Numbered from the stretch's first letter, positions 9,318 to 17,354 are shown. The stretch: DNA of 60,257 nucleotides from Myxococcaceae bacterium (GCA_022842905.1 JALHOS010000001.1:4907-65163), one strand, 5' to 3'. Program-made: numbers and translations. The notes: generated by a model from the letters alone, not told the origin.

Positions 9318-11148
9318 GCTCCTTCAAGTGGGCGTTCATCCGTGCTTCTGCTGCGGCGCGTTCGGCCTCCAGCACGCGTAACCGCCGAACTGCTGCGGCG
9401 ACATCGACGGCCGCTTCGGACTCGGTCGCATCGACAAACCGACTGATGTTGATGTTGAAGTCGTTCTTTTCAATCTCCTCAATGGAGACCACGCGCGCGT
9501 ACCCTTCCGAGTCGGCGAATGCCCGGAACGTGGCGGCGATCCTGTTCACGTCCTCGTCGCGCAGGAAGTTCTGGGCGGTGCCGTCCATGAACTCACGGGA
9601 GGCGTCGATAAAGAGCACCTGCCTTTTGCGAAGCTTCGCGCGGTTGAGCACCAGCACGGCGGCCGGGATGCCAGTTCCATAGAAAAGGTTCGATGGCAGC
9701 CCGATGACGGCCTCCACGAGGTCATCCGTAACGAGTCCCTTGCGAATGTCCCGTTCGCTCCCGCCGCGAAAGAGGACGCCGTGGGGCATGACTACAGCTA
9801 GCTGGCCGGTGGCATTCAACGTCGCGACCATGTGCTGCACGAACGCAAGGTCGCCTTTCGACTTTGGAGGCACGCCATAGCGGAACCGACCGAATCCGTC
9901 GTGTTCGGCAACCTCGACGCCCCACTCGTCGAGCGAGAACGGAGGGTTTGCTATCACTCGGTCATAGAGGATGAGCCCGCCGTCCTTCACGAGCTTCGGG
10001 TCGCGGATGGTGTCGCCCTTCTCGATGCGGGCGTCGGTGAGGCCGTGGAGCAGCAGGTTCATCTTCGCGATGGCCCACGTCCCGAGGTTCTTCTCCTGAC
10101 CGTGGTACGTGAGGTTCTTCGCGTTGCCGCCGTGCTTCCGCACGTAATGCGCGCACTCAACCAACATGCCGCCTGAGCCGCAGGTCGGGTCGCAGATGCG
10201 CATCCCTTCATTGGGAGCGAGCAACTCGACGATGAGCTGTACGACCTTGCGGGGCGTGTAGAACTCGCCGCCCTTTTTTCCGGCGTCATCGGCGAACTTC
10301 TCGATGAGGTACTCGTAGGCCCTCCCGAGCATGTCCGGCTCGGACAGCGACGAGTTCCGCAGGTTCACCTTCGAGAAGTGCAGCACCAACTTGGAGAGCA
10401 CGGTGTCGCGGTTCTTCGCGTCGCCCAGCCTCCGCTCGTCGTTGTAGTCAATCTGCGCGAGCAGCCCCTCCAGCGACTCGTTCTTCTCCTCCAGCGCCGC
10501 GCACGCCTTGTTCAGCGCCTCGCCGATGCCGGTGGAGACCTTCTGAAGCTCTGACCACCGCGCGCGCGTCGGCACGAAGAACTGGTGCTGGTCCTCGTCG
10601 CTCCACGCAACCTTCTCCGACTCGCCCGCCGCGACGAGCTTCTCGGCCTCCTCCTCGAAGACGTCGGAGAGCCGCTTCAGGAACAGCAGCCCGAAAATGA
10701 AGCCCTTGTAGTCCGACGAGTCGATGCTGCCTCGAAGGATGTCAGCGGCGCTCCAGAGGTAGCGTTCGAGCTGGTCCACGGTGAGCTTGCCGTTTGCGGT
10801 GAGTTCCCCCGTGGGCGGCGCGACATCGTTCTTCGCCGTCACCTTGGCGACGGGAGCCGCCACGTCACCGCCGAGAATGCGAGCGATGAGGACGTCCTTC
10901 TCCTTGCCGGAGCGGTCGAGTTCGAGCGCTTCGCAGATGCCCTGAAGCTCCTCCCGCCTGAGCAGACCCAACACCTCGGAGAAATCCACCGAGCGCGAGC
11001 GAACGAGGGCGTCAACGTGCTGTTCGAGCACTCGACGGTCCCCGACTTCGAGGTCGAAGTGCTCGGTTAGGGAGGAGAGGCGGTCACGAGCGAGAGTCGC
11101 AAGGGCCTGACGGCGGATCTTCGACGGGAGGATGTCCGGCTTCGACAT
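9304..11148 (-). CDS. hsdM: Type I DNA adenine methyltransferase subunit HsdM
   Basis: The 614-residue subunit contains the N6-adenine methylase motifs: DPTCGSGGML (from residue 320) for S-adenosylmethionine binding and the catalytic NPPF at 401-404. An HsdM N-terminal helical domain (about 121-260) precedes them. It is longer than the usual roughly 500 residues because of an N-terminal extension of about 110 residues. Within this, 61-92 (LRREELQGICEALEL...) looks like a SAP-type DNA-binding helix pair. With HsdS it forms the methylase that protects host DNA. It is the first gene of the operon, starting about 240 bases from the divergent gene pair at 12.4 kb, with a small same-strand gene in between. 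Confidence 0.95.
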   Translation of the reverse strand: MSKPDILPSKIRRQALATLARDRLSSLTEHFDLEVGDRRVLEQHVDALVRSRSVDFSEVLGLLRREELQGICEALELDRSGKEKDVLIARILGGDVAAPVAKVTAKNDVAPPTGELTANGKLTVDQLERYLWSAADILRGSIDSSDYKGFIFGLLFLKRLSDVFEEEAEKLVAAGESEKVAWSDEDQHQFFVPTRARWSELQKVSTGIGEALNKACAALEEKNESLEGLLAQIDYNDERRLGDAKNRDTVLSKLVLHFSKVNLRNSSLSEPDMLGRAYEYLIEKFADDAGKKGGEFYTPRKVVQLIVELLAPNEGMRICDPTCGSGGMLVECAHYVRKHGGNAKNLTYHGQEKNLGTWAIAKMNLLLHGLTDARIEKGDTIRDPKLVKDGGLILYDRVIANPPFSLDEWGVEVAEHDGFGRFRYGVPPKSKGDLAFVQHMVATLNATGQLAVVMPHGVLFRGGSERDIRKGLVTDDLVEAVIGLPSNLFYGTGIPAAVLVLNRAKLRKRQVLFIDASREFMDGTAQNFLRDEDVNRIAATFRAFADSEGYARVVSIEEIEKNDFNINISRFVDATESEAAVDVAAAVRRLRVLEAERAAAEARMNAHLKELGYA

Positions 11149-11196
11149 GGTGCCGGAGACTACGCCTCGCGCGCACGATCTTCATCGAACTCAGTT

Positions 11197-12390
11197 CTAG
11201 AGTGCTGGCGGTGGAGCTTCAGGGCTCCCGAAAGCGGAAGCCCCGTTCACCGTGAGCCTAACCGCCTCGTCGCGGTCGATCCGCTCGAAGTCCCAGCTAA
11301 GGTCGTAGGCGAGCGCCCCCCCGGACCAGTCCACCTGACCGCTCGGGATCTCCACAACGAACGGCTCGGCAAAGCGCGTGCGAATGATGGCGAAGACTGA
11401 CCCATCCGTTGCCGCCCCCATCTGGAGGTGGTCGCGCCCATCAGCCGAAACGAGGTTGAAGCACGGAACCCTCGCGGCCTCTCCGCCCGTCGGCTTCCAA
11501 CCCGGACTGATGCTGTAGGTCGCTCGCCCGCTGACGAAGGTGCCGCTCACGTAGGCCACCTTGCTGATGATGCCGTCGCAGCCGCGCAGCTCCCCCCCGG
11601 TCAGCTTGAGTTCCCCGCTCGGGGTTGGCGGCGAGTACCGTTCTGGGAGCTGCACGGCTACTCGCTGAGCGACGGCCTCCAACCCGCCGTAGTCTTCGGA
11701 GAAATGTAGGACGTCGAACGGCCGTTCAACCTGAGGCCCGAAAAAATACTGGGCAATGAACCACCCCGTGCGCGTGGTGTTGCTTTCGGTACTCACGAGA
11801 CACGCAATGAGTCCCTGTCTTGCGAACGACTCGACCGCCTGCCGGAGCTGCGGGCGCACGGCCGCGAGGCCCGTTCCATCACTCGCTGCTCCCGCTCGGT
11901 TCATGAGCGAGAGAACCTCGCGGCACTGTCCGACAGCGTTCACCTGCTGTGTTTCGATCTGGGAGAGCAGGTCGTCACCCAGTCGCTTCGCCAGCCTCCG
12001 CTTCGGGCCGTCCTCGGGCGACGCGGACGCAATGGAGACCAACTCTTCACGGTGGTCTGAGACGAACCGGCGAATGATTCGCTCAAGCGCGCGCGCGTCG
12101 AGCTTGCCCTGCGCTCGAACGGCTTCGCCGAGAACCACCTCGTTTTCGCGGCGGTCGTTTCTTGCGACGTTGGTTGCGCTCGATACGTTGGCCGCCGCTG
12201 CGAACATGGAGATCGCGGCAGACACCATGGCGACGACCAGTGCCGCGACCGCGAGCTTGTTCGTCGCTAGAGGCGTCTGAGCCGACGCTGACACCGAACT
12301 CGGTGCACGCCCTTCGACCGGGTCGCCCACAGCAGAGGGCTGGCGATCGGGCGCGGAATTGGGAGGTGGCGAAGGGGTGCCGTCGGACAC
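11197..12390 (-). CDS. Membrane-anchored hypothetical protein
   Basis: The 397-residue protein has a Pro/Ser/Ala-rich cytoplasmic start, one hydrophobic segment (LAVAALVVAMVSAAISMFAA, about residues 47-66), a helical charged stretch, and a C-terminal part that looks beta-rich. I recognise no family. The start is GTG at 12390. It lies 48 bases upstream of hsdM on the same strand, so it may be co-transcribed with the restriction genes, and it is divergent from the putative nuclease gene at 12439 with less than 50 bases between. A membrane protein paired with a nuclease is a common defence layout, but the link here is inference from position only. Confidence 0.6.
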   Translation of the reverse strand: MSDGTPSPPPNSAPDRQPSAVGDPVEGRAPSSVSASAQTPLATNKLAVAALVVAMVSAAISMFAAAANVSSATNVARNDRRENEVVLGEAVRAQGKLDARALERIIRRFVSDHREELVSIASASPEDGPKRRLAKRLGDDLLSQIETQQVNAVGQCREVLSLMNRAGAASDGTGLAAVRPQLRQAVESFARQGLIACLVSTESNTTRTGWFIAQYFFGPQVERPFDVLHFSEDYGGLEAVAQRVAVQLPERYSPPTPSGELKLTGGELRGCDGIISKVAYVSGTFVSGRATYSISPGWKPTGGEAARVPCFNLVSADGRDHLQMGAATDGSVFAIIRTRFAEPFVVEIPSGQVDWSGGALAYDLSWDFERIDRDEAVRLTVNGASAFGSPEAPPPAL

Positions 12391-12438
12391 TGCGCGAACC
12401 TAACTCGGCCAACGACTATGGTGGTGGTCGGAGGGGCC

Positions 12439-13287
12439 ATGGGTTTCCGTCAAGACTGGGACGCGTTGGGCGTGAGGATCGACGGTCTCGCGCAGGCGGG
12501 GCTGTTCGTCGTGCAAACTGCACCAGCAGTTGGGGCTGACTTTTACGGGGTACTCAACAGCGTCGTTCTGCCAAACGCGGCAGAGACCTTCATGCTGCTT
12601 GAGCAGTTCCACACGGCGCACGAGAGCAGTCTCCCTCCAAGGGCAGGCGAGGCCTTGAAACGGTTCATCCATCTTCAGGGGGGCTTCTTCAAGGACAAGA
12701 AGCCGACCGGCTTCCCCGCGTTGCAGGGGATGGTCGCCCTCCTTCAGTCGATCCGGGCGGAGGTCACGCACTACATGACTGACCTCGAATTCGCCCAGCA
12801 CAGGCGAGTCGAGCGGGCCTTCGAGCATCTGAAGCGAAGCCTCATCGTGGACGAGCAGCTTGCGACACGCTGGGAGGCGGCCTTCGACAAGCACGAGACC
12901 CACTGCGAGAAACTGGGGGCAGTCCATCTCCTCGCGCACGGTCTGTGGGCGTTCAAGGCGAGCGAAGCGGGGGCTGCCACAGACCTCATTCTGGGCTCCC
13001 CGCTGGAAGCAGATGACCATGTCGAAGCCGTCGCCGACGCGCTCGTGCTCACCGAATGGAAGCGTGTCACCGACCCGAAAGACCTCCCCAGTCACGCAGC
13101 AAGGGCGCGGTCGCAGGCAGGCAAATACGCCGCTGGGATTCTCGGCGGCGTCGAGCTTCGCTCGTTCCGCTACCTCGTCTTCGTGTCAGAGCGCGACCTC
13201 GTGATGCCGAAGGACATCTTGGAGGGGGGCGTGCACTACCGCCACATCAACATCCCGGTGATGGCGAAGACGCCCTCTACGGCGTGA
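12439..13287 (+). CDS. Putative PD-(D/E)XK nuclease-fold protein
   Basis: The 282-residue protein has a helical N-terminal two thirds. Its C-terminal part has the order of a PD-(D/E)XK core: AHGLWAFK, then TDLILG (Asp172), then ALVLTEWKRV (Glu196, Lys198), then a helix with ARSQAGKYAAGIL and a strand RYLVFV. Asp...Glu-x-Lys on adjacent strands followed by an Arg/Gln helix is the usual arrangement of restriction-type nucleases. I infer DNA cleavage; the substrate is unknown. The ATG at 12439 follows a GGAGG sequence, so I prefer it to the one at 12418. The gene is divergent from the membrane protein at 11197-12390. Confidence 0.6.
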   Translation: MGFRQDWDALGVRIDGLAQAGLFVVQTAPAVGADFYGVLNSVVLPNAAETFMLLEQFHTAHESSLPPRAGEALKRFIHLQGGFFKDKKPTGFPALQGMVALLQSIRAEVTHYMTDLEFAQHRRVERAFEHLKRSLIVDEQLATRWEAAFDKHETHCEKLGAVHLLAHGLWAFKASEAGAATDLILGSPLEADDHVEAVADALVLTEWKRVTDPKDLPSHAARARSQAGKYAAGILGGVELRSFRYLVFVSERDLVMPKDILEGGVHYRHINIPVMAKTPSTA

Positions 13288-13406
13288 CGATCGTCGAAGG
13301 GCGAAGCACTGGACTCACACCTCTCATCCCGCCGCTCACTTGCTCTCTTGGGCATTCCAGTGCGAGGGCTCGGGCACCCTTCAGGCTTGGCGCCAACTCT
13401 CGAAGG

Positions 13407-14249
13407 TCAGTTGGCGTAGCCGTCGATGATCTCGGCGGCGCGCCTGACGACCTGCATGAGTCCAAAGACCCCACGCAGCGACACGGTCGCTGCGTCCCCG
13501 GCATTGACTGGGCCGAGCTTGGGCAGTTCCTTCAGCCCAATCCCCGCTGCATCAACGCCGTCGTGCGCGGCGCGGGCAGTCGCGAACCGGTCTCCAACGT
13601 GCTTGGAGGAATGAACAAGGCAATTCCGAAGCTCCTTGTGCGCGCGATAGACCGTCAAGTGGCCACGAAGAAGCGTTCGGAAGCGCACAGTCGTCTGAAA
13701 CCGAGCGGCATCACCGCCCTTGGCCCTGATGATGGCCTTCCTGAATGACTGGCGTAGCGGGGGCAGGCCGGGCGGAGTTCCCTTCGGCGCGACCTTCGCG
13801 AGCGCGGCAACAACCACATCTGCGGAGTCGGGGAATTGGAGGGCCTTCTCCAAGGCCGCCTCCGAGGTCTTGCAGTTGAATCGCTTCCGAAGGGGCTTGA
13901 TCACTACAGAAGGCAACAGCACCACCGAAGAGATGTCGGTGGCCCAGCGCTCAAACGCCGCGCACACCTCAAACAGCAGGAGCTGGTTCAGCGACTGACG
14001 ATGTTGATCTGCGTCCCCGTCCACGAGTTGGTCAGGGGAGAATCCGCGTTTCACCGCTTCGGAGTGCGGGAAGCCAGCCCTCAGTCGTTCAAGGACTTGG
14101 TTGTCGCGCTGAGTGGAACTCGGAAGCGTCGCCCGAATCGTTGTCGCGTCGTGACGGAGCCGCTCAAGGCCCAACGACAGGGCGTGACCAAGGAAGGCAA
14201 GTTCATCGAGCCAGTCGTAGAACCGCACGGTACAGGCAAGGGTACGCAT
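13407..14249 (-). CDS. HEPN-like hypothetical protein with RN-x3-H motif
   Basis: The 280-residue protein is almost entirely helical. Near residue 205 it has AHKELRNCLVHSS, in which Arg208 and His213 form an R-N-x3-H motif like that of HEPN ribonucleases. LLFEVCAAFERWATDI at about 91-106 resembles the first long helix of such domains. This suggests an RNase or RNA-binding protein of the HEPN superfamily. No nucleotidyltransferase (MNT) partner is adjacent, so a classic HEPN/MNT toxin-antitoxin pair is not supported. It is convergent with the nuclease gene ending at 13287 and stands apart from the recombinase operon. Family assignment is tentative. Confidence 0.55.
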   Translation of the reverse strand: MRTLACTVRFYDWLDELAFLGHALSLGLERLRHDATTIRATLPSSTQRDNQVLERLRAGFPHSEAVKRGFSPDQLVDGDADQHRQSLNQLLLFEVCAAFERWATDISSVVLLPSVVIKPLRKRFNCKTSEAALEKALQFPDSADVVVAALAKVAPKGTPPGLPPLRQSFRKAIIRAKGGDAARFQTTVRFRTLLRGHLTVYRAHKELRNCLVHSSKHVGDRFATARAAHDGVDAAGIGLKELPKLGPVNAGDAATVSLRGVFGLMQVVRRAAEIIDGYAN

Positions 14250-14283
14250 CGCTGCTCAGCGTACCGTCGCCCCTCCTGTGGCT

Positions 14284-14550
14284 TCACGCATTTGTTGTGC
14301 CGCGCTGAAGCTTCAAGAGCGGGAACCAGATGTCGCCATAGAGCGCAGCGCGGTTCGCGCCGAGCGACTCCGCCGTGCGCGCCTTGAAGTTCTTGGCCTC
14401 GATGTCCAGCGCCGCGCGCGACAGTACCTCTGACCACGCCCGCTTCGACGTGTAGCTCCTCCATCCATGGTCCCGAGTTCGAGGAGCGCGAGTCGGTCGA
14501 GTCGCTGGTCACTCTCCTTGAGTGACCGCCGAGAGGGCGGCGCACAACCT
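14284..14550 (-). pseudogene. C-terminal remnant of an unidentified gene
   Basis: Minus-strand reading from about 14460 to the TGA at 14284-14286 gives a convincing protein tail: SYTSKRAWSEVLSRAALDI, then EAKNFKARTAESLGANRAAL, ending LLKLQRGTTNA. The frame has no usable start and hits a stop just upstream. A second frame upstream reads DQRLDRLALLELGTMDGG and would join it by a single-base shift near 14460. This looks like a broken gene that lost its front part. I do not recognise the family. It sits between the HEPN-like gene and the recombinase operon, a likely site of past rearrangement. Confidence 0.35.
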
Positions 14551-14582
14551 TCAGTTTCTGGCGAGGGTCGGTGGCGACCAGC

Positions 14583-15221
14583 TCAGGCAGCACGCTTCCG
14601 AGTGGAGCCGCTGGTCGATTTCGGCGGGGGATTTTGCGCCACCGCTGCGAGCGCCCGCTCCAGCGTGCGGCGCGGCACCTTCATCGACACCGCGCAGTCG
14701 CGCCACGAGAGGCCCTGCGCCCGCAGTGCTGCGAGCCGAGCGAGGTCCACCTCGCGCCGAGGTCGCCCCAGTGGACGGCCTGACCTGCTCTGGCCGGTGG
14801 TCTTCACCTTCGAGATGCCCGCCGCGATGCGCTGCCGGATGAGCGACCGCTCGAACTCGGCGAGGGCGCCGAAGATGGCGGTCATCAACTTGCCGGTCGG
14901 GGTGGTGAGGTCGATGCCCTCCCTCAGCACGATGACCGCGCACGCTCCGGCCGCCAGCTCGTCGAGCAGGAGCAGCAGGTGACGAAGGTCTCTGGCCAGT
15001 CGCGACAGCTCGGTCGCCATCACCTCGGTCACCTCGCCGCGCTTCACGGCCGCGCGCAGCTCGTCGAGCGCGGGCCGCGACGCCTTGCCTCCCGACTGGC
15101 CAAGGTCGATGAACTCCTTCACGTCACTCCAGCCGCGAGCCTTCGCCGCCAGCCGGAGCTGGTGGAGCTGTGCAGCACCGTCAGCGTCGCTGACGCTAGT
15201 TCGGACGTAGATCGCTTTCAC
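14583..15221 (-). CDS. Serine recombinase (resolvase/invertase type)
   Basis: The 212-residue protein has the resolvase catalytic domain. It starts MKAIYVRTS, with Ser9 as the nucleophile and Arg7 beside it. ELSRLARDLRHLL at about residues 70-82 holds the conserved Ser/Arg motif, and EGIDLTTPTGKLMTAIFGALAEFERS is the long-helix entry. GRPLGRPRR and a C-terminal helix-turn-helix (LSWRDCAVSMKVPRRTLERAL) complete it. Length and layout are standard for small serine recombinases that resolve dimers or invert short segments. It is the last of five genes on the minus strand, each overlapping the next by 4 bases, so it is probably made with the inactive relative at 16364-16987. It appears catalytically intact. 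Confidence 0.85.
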   Translation of the reverse strand: MKAIYVRTSVSDADGAAQLHQLRLAAKARGWSDVKEFIDLGQSGGKASRPALDELRAAVKRGEVTEVMATELSRLARDLRHLLLLLDELAAGACAVIVLREGIDLTTPTGKLMTAIFGALAEFERSLIRQRIAAGISKVKTTGQSRSGRPLGRPRREVDLARLAALRAQGLSWRDCAVSMKVPRRTLERALAAVAQNPPPKSTSGSTRKRAA

Positions 15222-15571
15222 CCCCGCCTCCGCGAACGTCGCTCATGGGCGACACGCCGGAGTTCACGCTGGGCCTCCCCCTGCCGCTTCTCGGCGCTCC
15301 ACTCCGCGACGGCGGTGCCGCCGTCCCCCAAGGAGCGGTTGAAGTGCTCGACCAGCTCAGCGGCGTCTTTGCTGCCGTTGAGGGCCTGCGCGCACGCCTT
15401 GAGCCGTGTCCCGATGAGGTTCAGCAGGGCGGACGCGGACCTTGGAAGCTGACGCGCGGCCTCGTCGTCTGACACGGCGTTGGTTGCCAGCATGTCCGTC
15501 AGCAGCCGCACCCCATCGACCGCTGCTCGGATTTCGCCGACCTCGGCGCCCACATCGAGGGTCTTCTTCAT
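15218..15571 (-). CDS. Small helical hypothetical protein in recombinase operon
   Basis: The 117-residue product begins MKKTLDVGAEVGEIRAAVDG and is all-helical by appearance, with a basic tail (ERRSRRRG). I recognise no family. The start at 15571 overlaps the upstream stop as ATGA, and its own stop overlaps the recombinase start the same way, so it is translationally coupled to both. The basic tail may contact DNA or the recombinase, but that is a guess. It has no homologue elsewhere in the window. Confidence 0.6.
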   Translation of the reverse strand: MKKTLDVGAEVGEIRAAVDGVRLLTDMLATNAVSDDEAARQLPRSASALLNLIGTRLKACAQALNGSKDAAELVEHFNRSLGDGGTAVAEWSAEKRQGEAQRELRRVAHERRSRRRG

Positions 15572-16104
15572 TGCGCCTCCCAAGGCGAGCGACCCGCTGC
15601 ACGCAGCGCCGCTCGGCGTCGCTGGAGGTCGCGGTGAGCCACGAGATGCTCCTGCGCCCGGCTGATGGTGATTTCTTCATCCGGCGCCGTCAGGGTGTCG
15701 GGGAAGACCGCCCGGACGCGGTCCACCGCCTCGGATGACTTCAGGCCGGAGCCCAGAAGCATGGCCGCCGCCGTCAAGGAGACGGAGACTGGCCTGAGGC
15801 ACGCAACATCGAGCGGGAACCCCTGCTGGAGCTTCTCCGCGCCCCAATGAGCGACGGGAGCTAGGTCGAGGGAGAATGCGGGCAGGTGGTCGCAGCGGAC
15901 GCTGGAGAGCCATCCACGGCGTCCAAGGGCCTTCTCAAAGCAGAGGTTGGCCCCCGGTTCCTCGAATAGGTCGTCGGTCGAGGCGACCACCATCAACCGC
16001 ACGTCGCTGCCCGCGTAGGCGTCGAGGCGGACGTCCCCAAGACGCCAAATGCCGAAGACCCGGAGTCGCACGCCACCAACATCGAGTTCGATGGCTGCGT
16101 TCAT
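15568..16104 (-). CDS. Hypothetical protein in recombinase operon
   Basis: The 178-residue protein starts MNAAIELDVGGVRLRVFGIW and has a mixed beta N-terminal half (RLDAYAGSDVRLMVVAS) and a helical C-terminal half ending in a basic QRRRAALRAAGR stretch. No family is recognised. I chose the ATG at 16104 because it overlaps the preceding stop by 4 bases; the frame is open 35 residues further upstream but that part reads as low-complexity shadow of the next gene. Third of the five coupled genes, so expected to act with them. Confidence 0.6.
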   Translation of the reverse strand: MNAAIELDVGGVRLRVFGIWRLGDVRLDAYAGSDVRLMVVASTDDLFEEPGANLCFEKALGRRGWLSSVRCDHLPAFSLDLAPVAHWGAEKLQQGFPLDVACLRPVSVSLTAAAMLLGSGLKSSEAVDRVRAVFPDTLTAPDEEITISRAQEHLVAHRDLQRRRAALRAAGRSPWEAQ

Positions 16105-16367
16105 GCCCTCGCCGCCTTCATGATGAGCACGGCCGGTCCGGATTTCAGGCGTGGGAGCCGCTTGCGGACGACCCGCTGGAGCTGCGCCAGCATCACCGAC
16201 GGAGGGCAACTCCCGGCCTCAGCGAGGTCGAAGGCCAGCTCCACGAGGGCGCGTACCGCCCGGCAGAGTGATGTCGCGTCCTGCGGCGGGTCGAGGTCGC
16301 AGATGGCCCTTACGAGCGGCGGGGTGAGCGCCGCCTGAATCTGCTTCCTCGTTGGGGCCTTCCTCAT
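16101..16367 (-). CDS. Small helical hypothetical protein in recombinase operon
   Basis: This is an 88-residue product beginning MRKAPTRKQIQAALTPPLV, with two or three amphipathic helices and a basic segment VVRKRLPRLKSG. It contains no recognised domain. The ATG at 16367 overlaps the stop of the inactive recombinase gene (ATGA), and its stop overlaps the next start. Such a small basic protein could be an accessory factor for recombination, but nothing in the sequence proves it. The frame is open further upstream; that part is opposite the neighbouring gene and is not needed. Confidence 0.55.
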   Translation of the reverse strand: MRKAPTRKQIQAALTPPLVRAICDLDPPQDATSLCRAVRALVELAFDLAEAGSCPPSVMLAQLQRVVRKRLPRLKSGPAVLIMKAARA

Positions 16368-16987
16368 GTCGTCCTCCGAGCGGGCGCGACGGGGAGAAGT
16401 CCGGCGCGAGCGAGTGCCCTTCTGATGGAGGCGGCGGAGACGCCGACCTTCTTCGCCCCGCTGCGCCAACCGAACTGCTCGACGAGCCGCCGCGCTTCAT
16501 CGGGTGAGACGGGCAGTGGTCGGGAGGGGCGGCCGACCTTCGCCCCCGCCTGCCTCACGCTGGCAATGACTGTGCGGCCCTGCCGTGAAGCCCGCCGCTG
16601 CTGGTCGGCGGACAGGTACACCGAGATGGCGACGACCGTGTGGGGGTCCACCGTGGCGGTCCAACAGTCGGCAAGGCTCACGAGCCGAATCCCAGCGGTC
16701 ATCAGCGCCCCAGCGATGCCGAGCGCGGTCGTCGCGCTGGGGTGGAGAGCCGCGAGCGAGGCGACCACCACCGTCGAGGCGCCCGCGTTGAGCACCTCGG
16801 AGACCAGCGCCTCGGCTGCCCCCGACCTGCGCCCGCGCCCTCGGACAACGAGGCACTGACCGCCGCCGTGGGTGGCAGCGGCATCGACAAGACGTCGGTC
16901 ACCGCCTCGACGACGCCCCGTCACCACCAAGGCAACCTTGGGGACCGCTACCCCCTGCGCCAACTGGATTCTGGGAATTGCGGCCAT
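16364..16987 (-). CDS. Catalytically inactive serine-recombinase-like protein
   Basis: The 207-residue protein follows the resolvase fold: VALVVTGRRRGG at the position of the catalytic strand, VVVASLAALHPSATTALGIA where active enzymes have the SRLxR motif, IRLVSLADCWTATVDPHTVV, an SADQQRRASRQGR helix, KVGRPSRPL, and a C-terminal helix-turn-helix (GAKKVGVSAASIRRALARAG). The catalytic serine and its neighbouring arginine are missing: the usual YxRxS reads VVTG. It therefore cannot cut DNA by the known mechanism but may still bind it through the HTH. It is the first gene of the five-gene operon that ends with an intact serine recombinase (14583-15221), so a regulatory or architectural partner is a reasonable guess. 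Confidence 0.7.
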   Translation of the reverse strand: MAAIPRIQLAQGVAVPKVALVVTGRRRGGDRRLVDAAATHGGGQCLVVRGRGRRSGAAEALVSEVLNAGASTVVVASLAALHPSATTALGIAGALMTAGIRLVSLADCWTATVDPHTVVAISVYLSADQQRRASRQGRTVIASVRQAGAKVGRPSRPLPVSPDEARRLVEQFGWRSGAKKVGVSAASIRRALARAGLLPVAPARRTT

Positions 16988-17080
16988 GTGATAGCATGAT
17001 AGTACATCGCATTTAGCAGGTGGGATAGCGATGGTCAGTCATAGTTGAATCAATAGGATACGAGCCGGAGGACGATGTTC
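16988..17080. promoter_or_regulatory. AT-rich divergent control region
   Basis: This gap separates the recombinase operon (minus strand) from the small gene at 17081 (plus strand). It is clearly richer in A and T than its surroundings and contains the close direct repeat TGATAGCATGATAGTAC and a GTTGAATCAATAGGATAC stretch ending 8 bases before the GGAGG ribosome-binding site of the right-hand gene. Promoters for both directions must lie here. Because a serine recombinase is encoded alongside, a recombination (res-like) site in the same gap is possible; I cannot define one. Confidence 0.4.
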
Positions 17081-17329
17081 ATGCCCAAGCGAACAGGCGT
17101 AAGGGACCGGCCCGACCCACAGCTCTTCTCGTTGAGGCTTCCACGGCGACTCTGGGCTGAGCTGGGTGTGCTCGCGCGCCTCCGAGGGGTGCCGCTCAAC
17201 GAACTCCTCGTCGGCGTCCTACAGGCCTACTGGGACACGCAGCCCGAGAAGGCGGCCGTCGCCCCGCTAGTCGAGGCGTCGGGCACGCTGAGCCCTCGCG
17301 CACGAGACAAGGCCGGAAAACCTGAGTAG
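17081..17329 (+). CDS. Small ribbon-helix-helix-like protein
   Basis: The 82-residue protein begins MPKRTGVRDRPDPQLFSLRL. It continues PRRLWAELGVLARLRGVPLNELLVGVLQAYWD, that is, one strand followed by two helices, as in Arc/MetJ-type ribbon-helix-helix regulators. Such proteins bind operators as dimers. GGAGG at 17067-17071 sits 9 bases before the ATG at 17081 and only 3 before the alternative at 17075, so the later start is chosen. It is divergent from the five-gene recombinase operon and could be its repressor. No toxin-like partner follows it. Confidence 0.6.
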   Translation: MPKRTGVRDRPDPQLFSLRLPRRLWAELGVLARLRGVPLNELLVGVLQAYWDTQPEKAAVAPLVEASGTLSPRARDKAGKPE

Positions 17330-17354
17330 CCCGTCGGAGTTTTCCGGGGGGGCG

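Noticed and set aside
13407-14249. HEPN/MNT toxin-antitoxin pair
   Set aside because: No nucleotidyltransferase motif (GSxARG) is seen in adjacent genes.
14081-14593. 170-codon minus-strand frame
   Set aside because: It overlaps the end of the HEPN-like gene and the start of the broken gene in a frame of poor composition; the other frame with a natural C-terminus explains the segment better.
17081-17329. Type II antitoxin
   Set aside because: The next gene is on the opposite strand and is a DUF488 protein; no small toxin gene follows.
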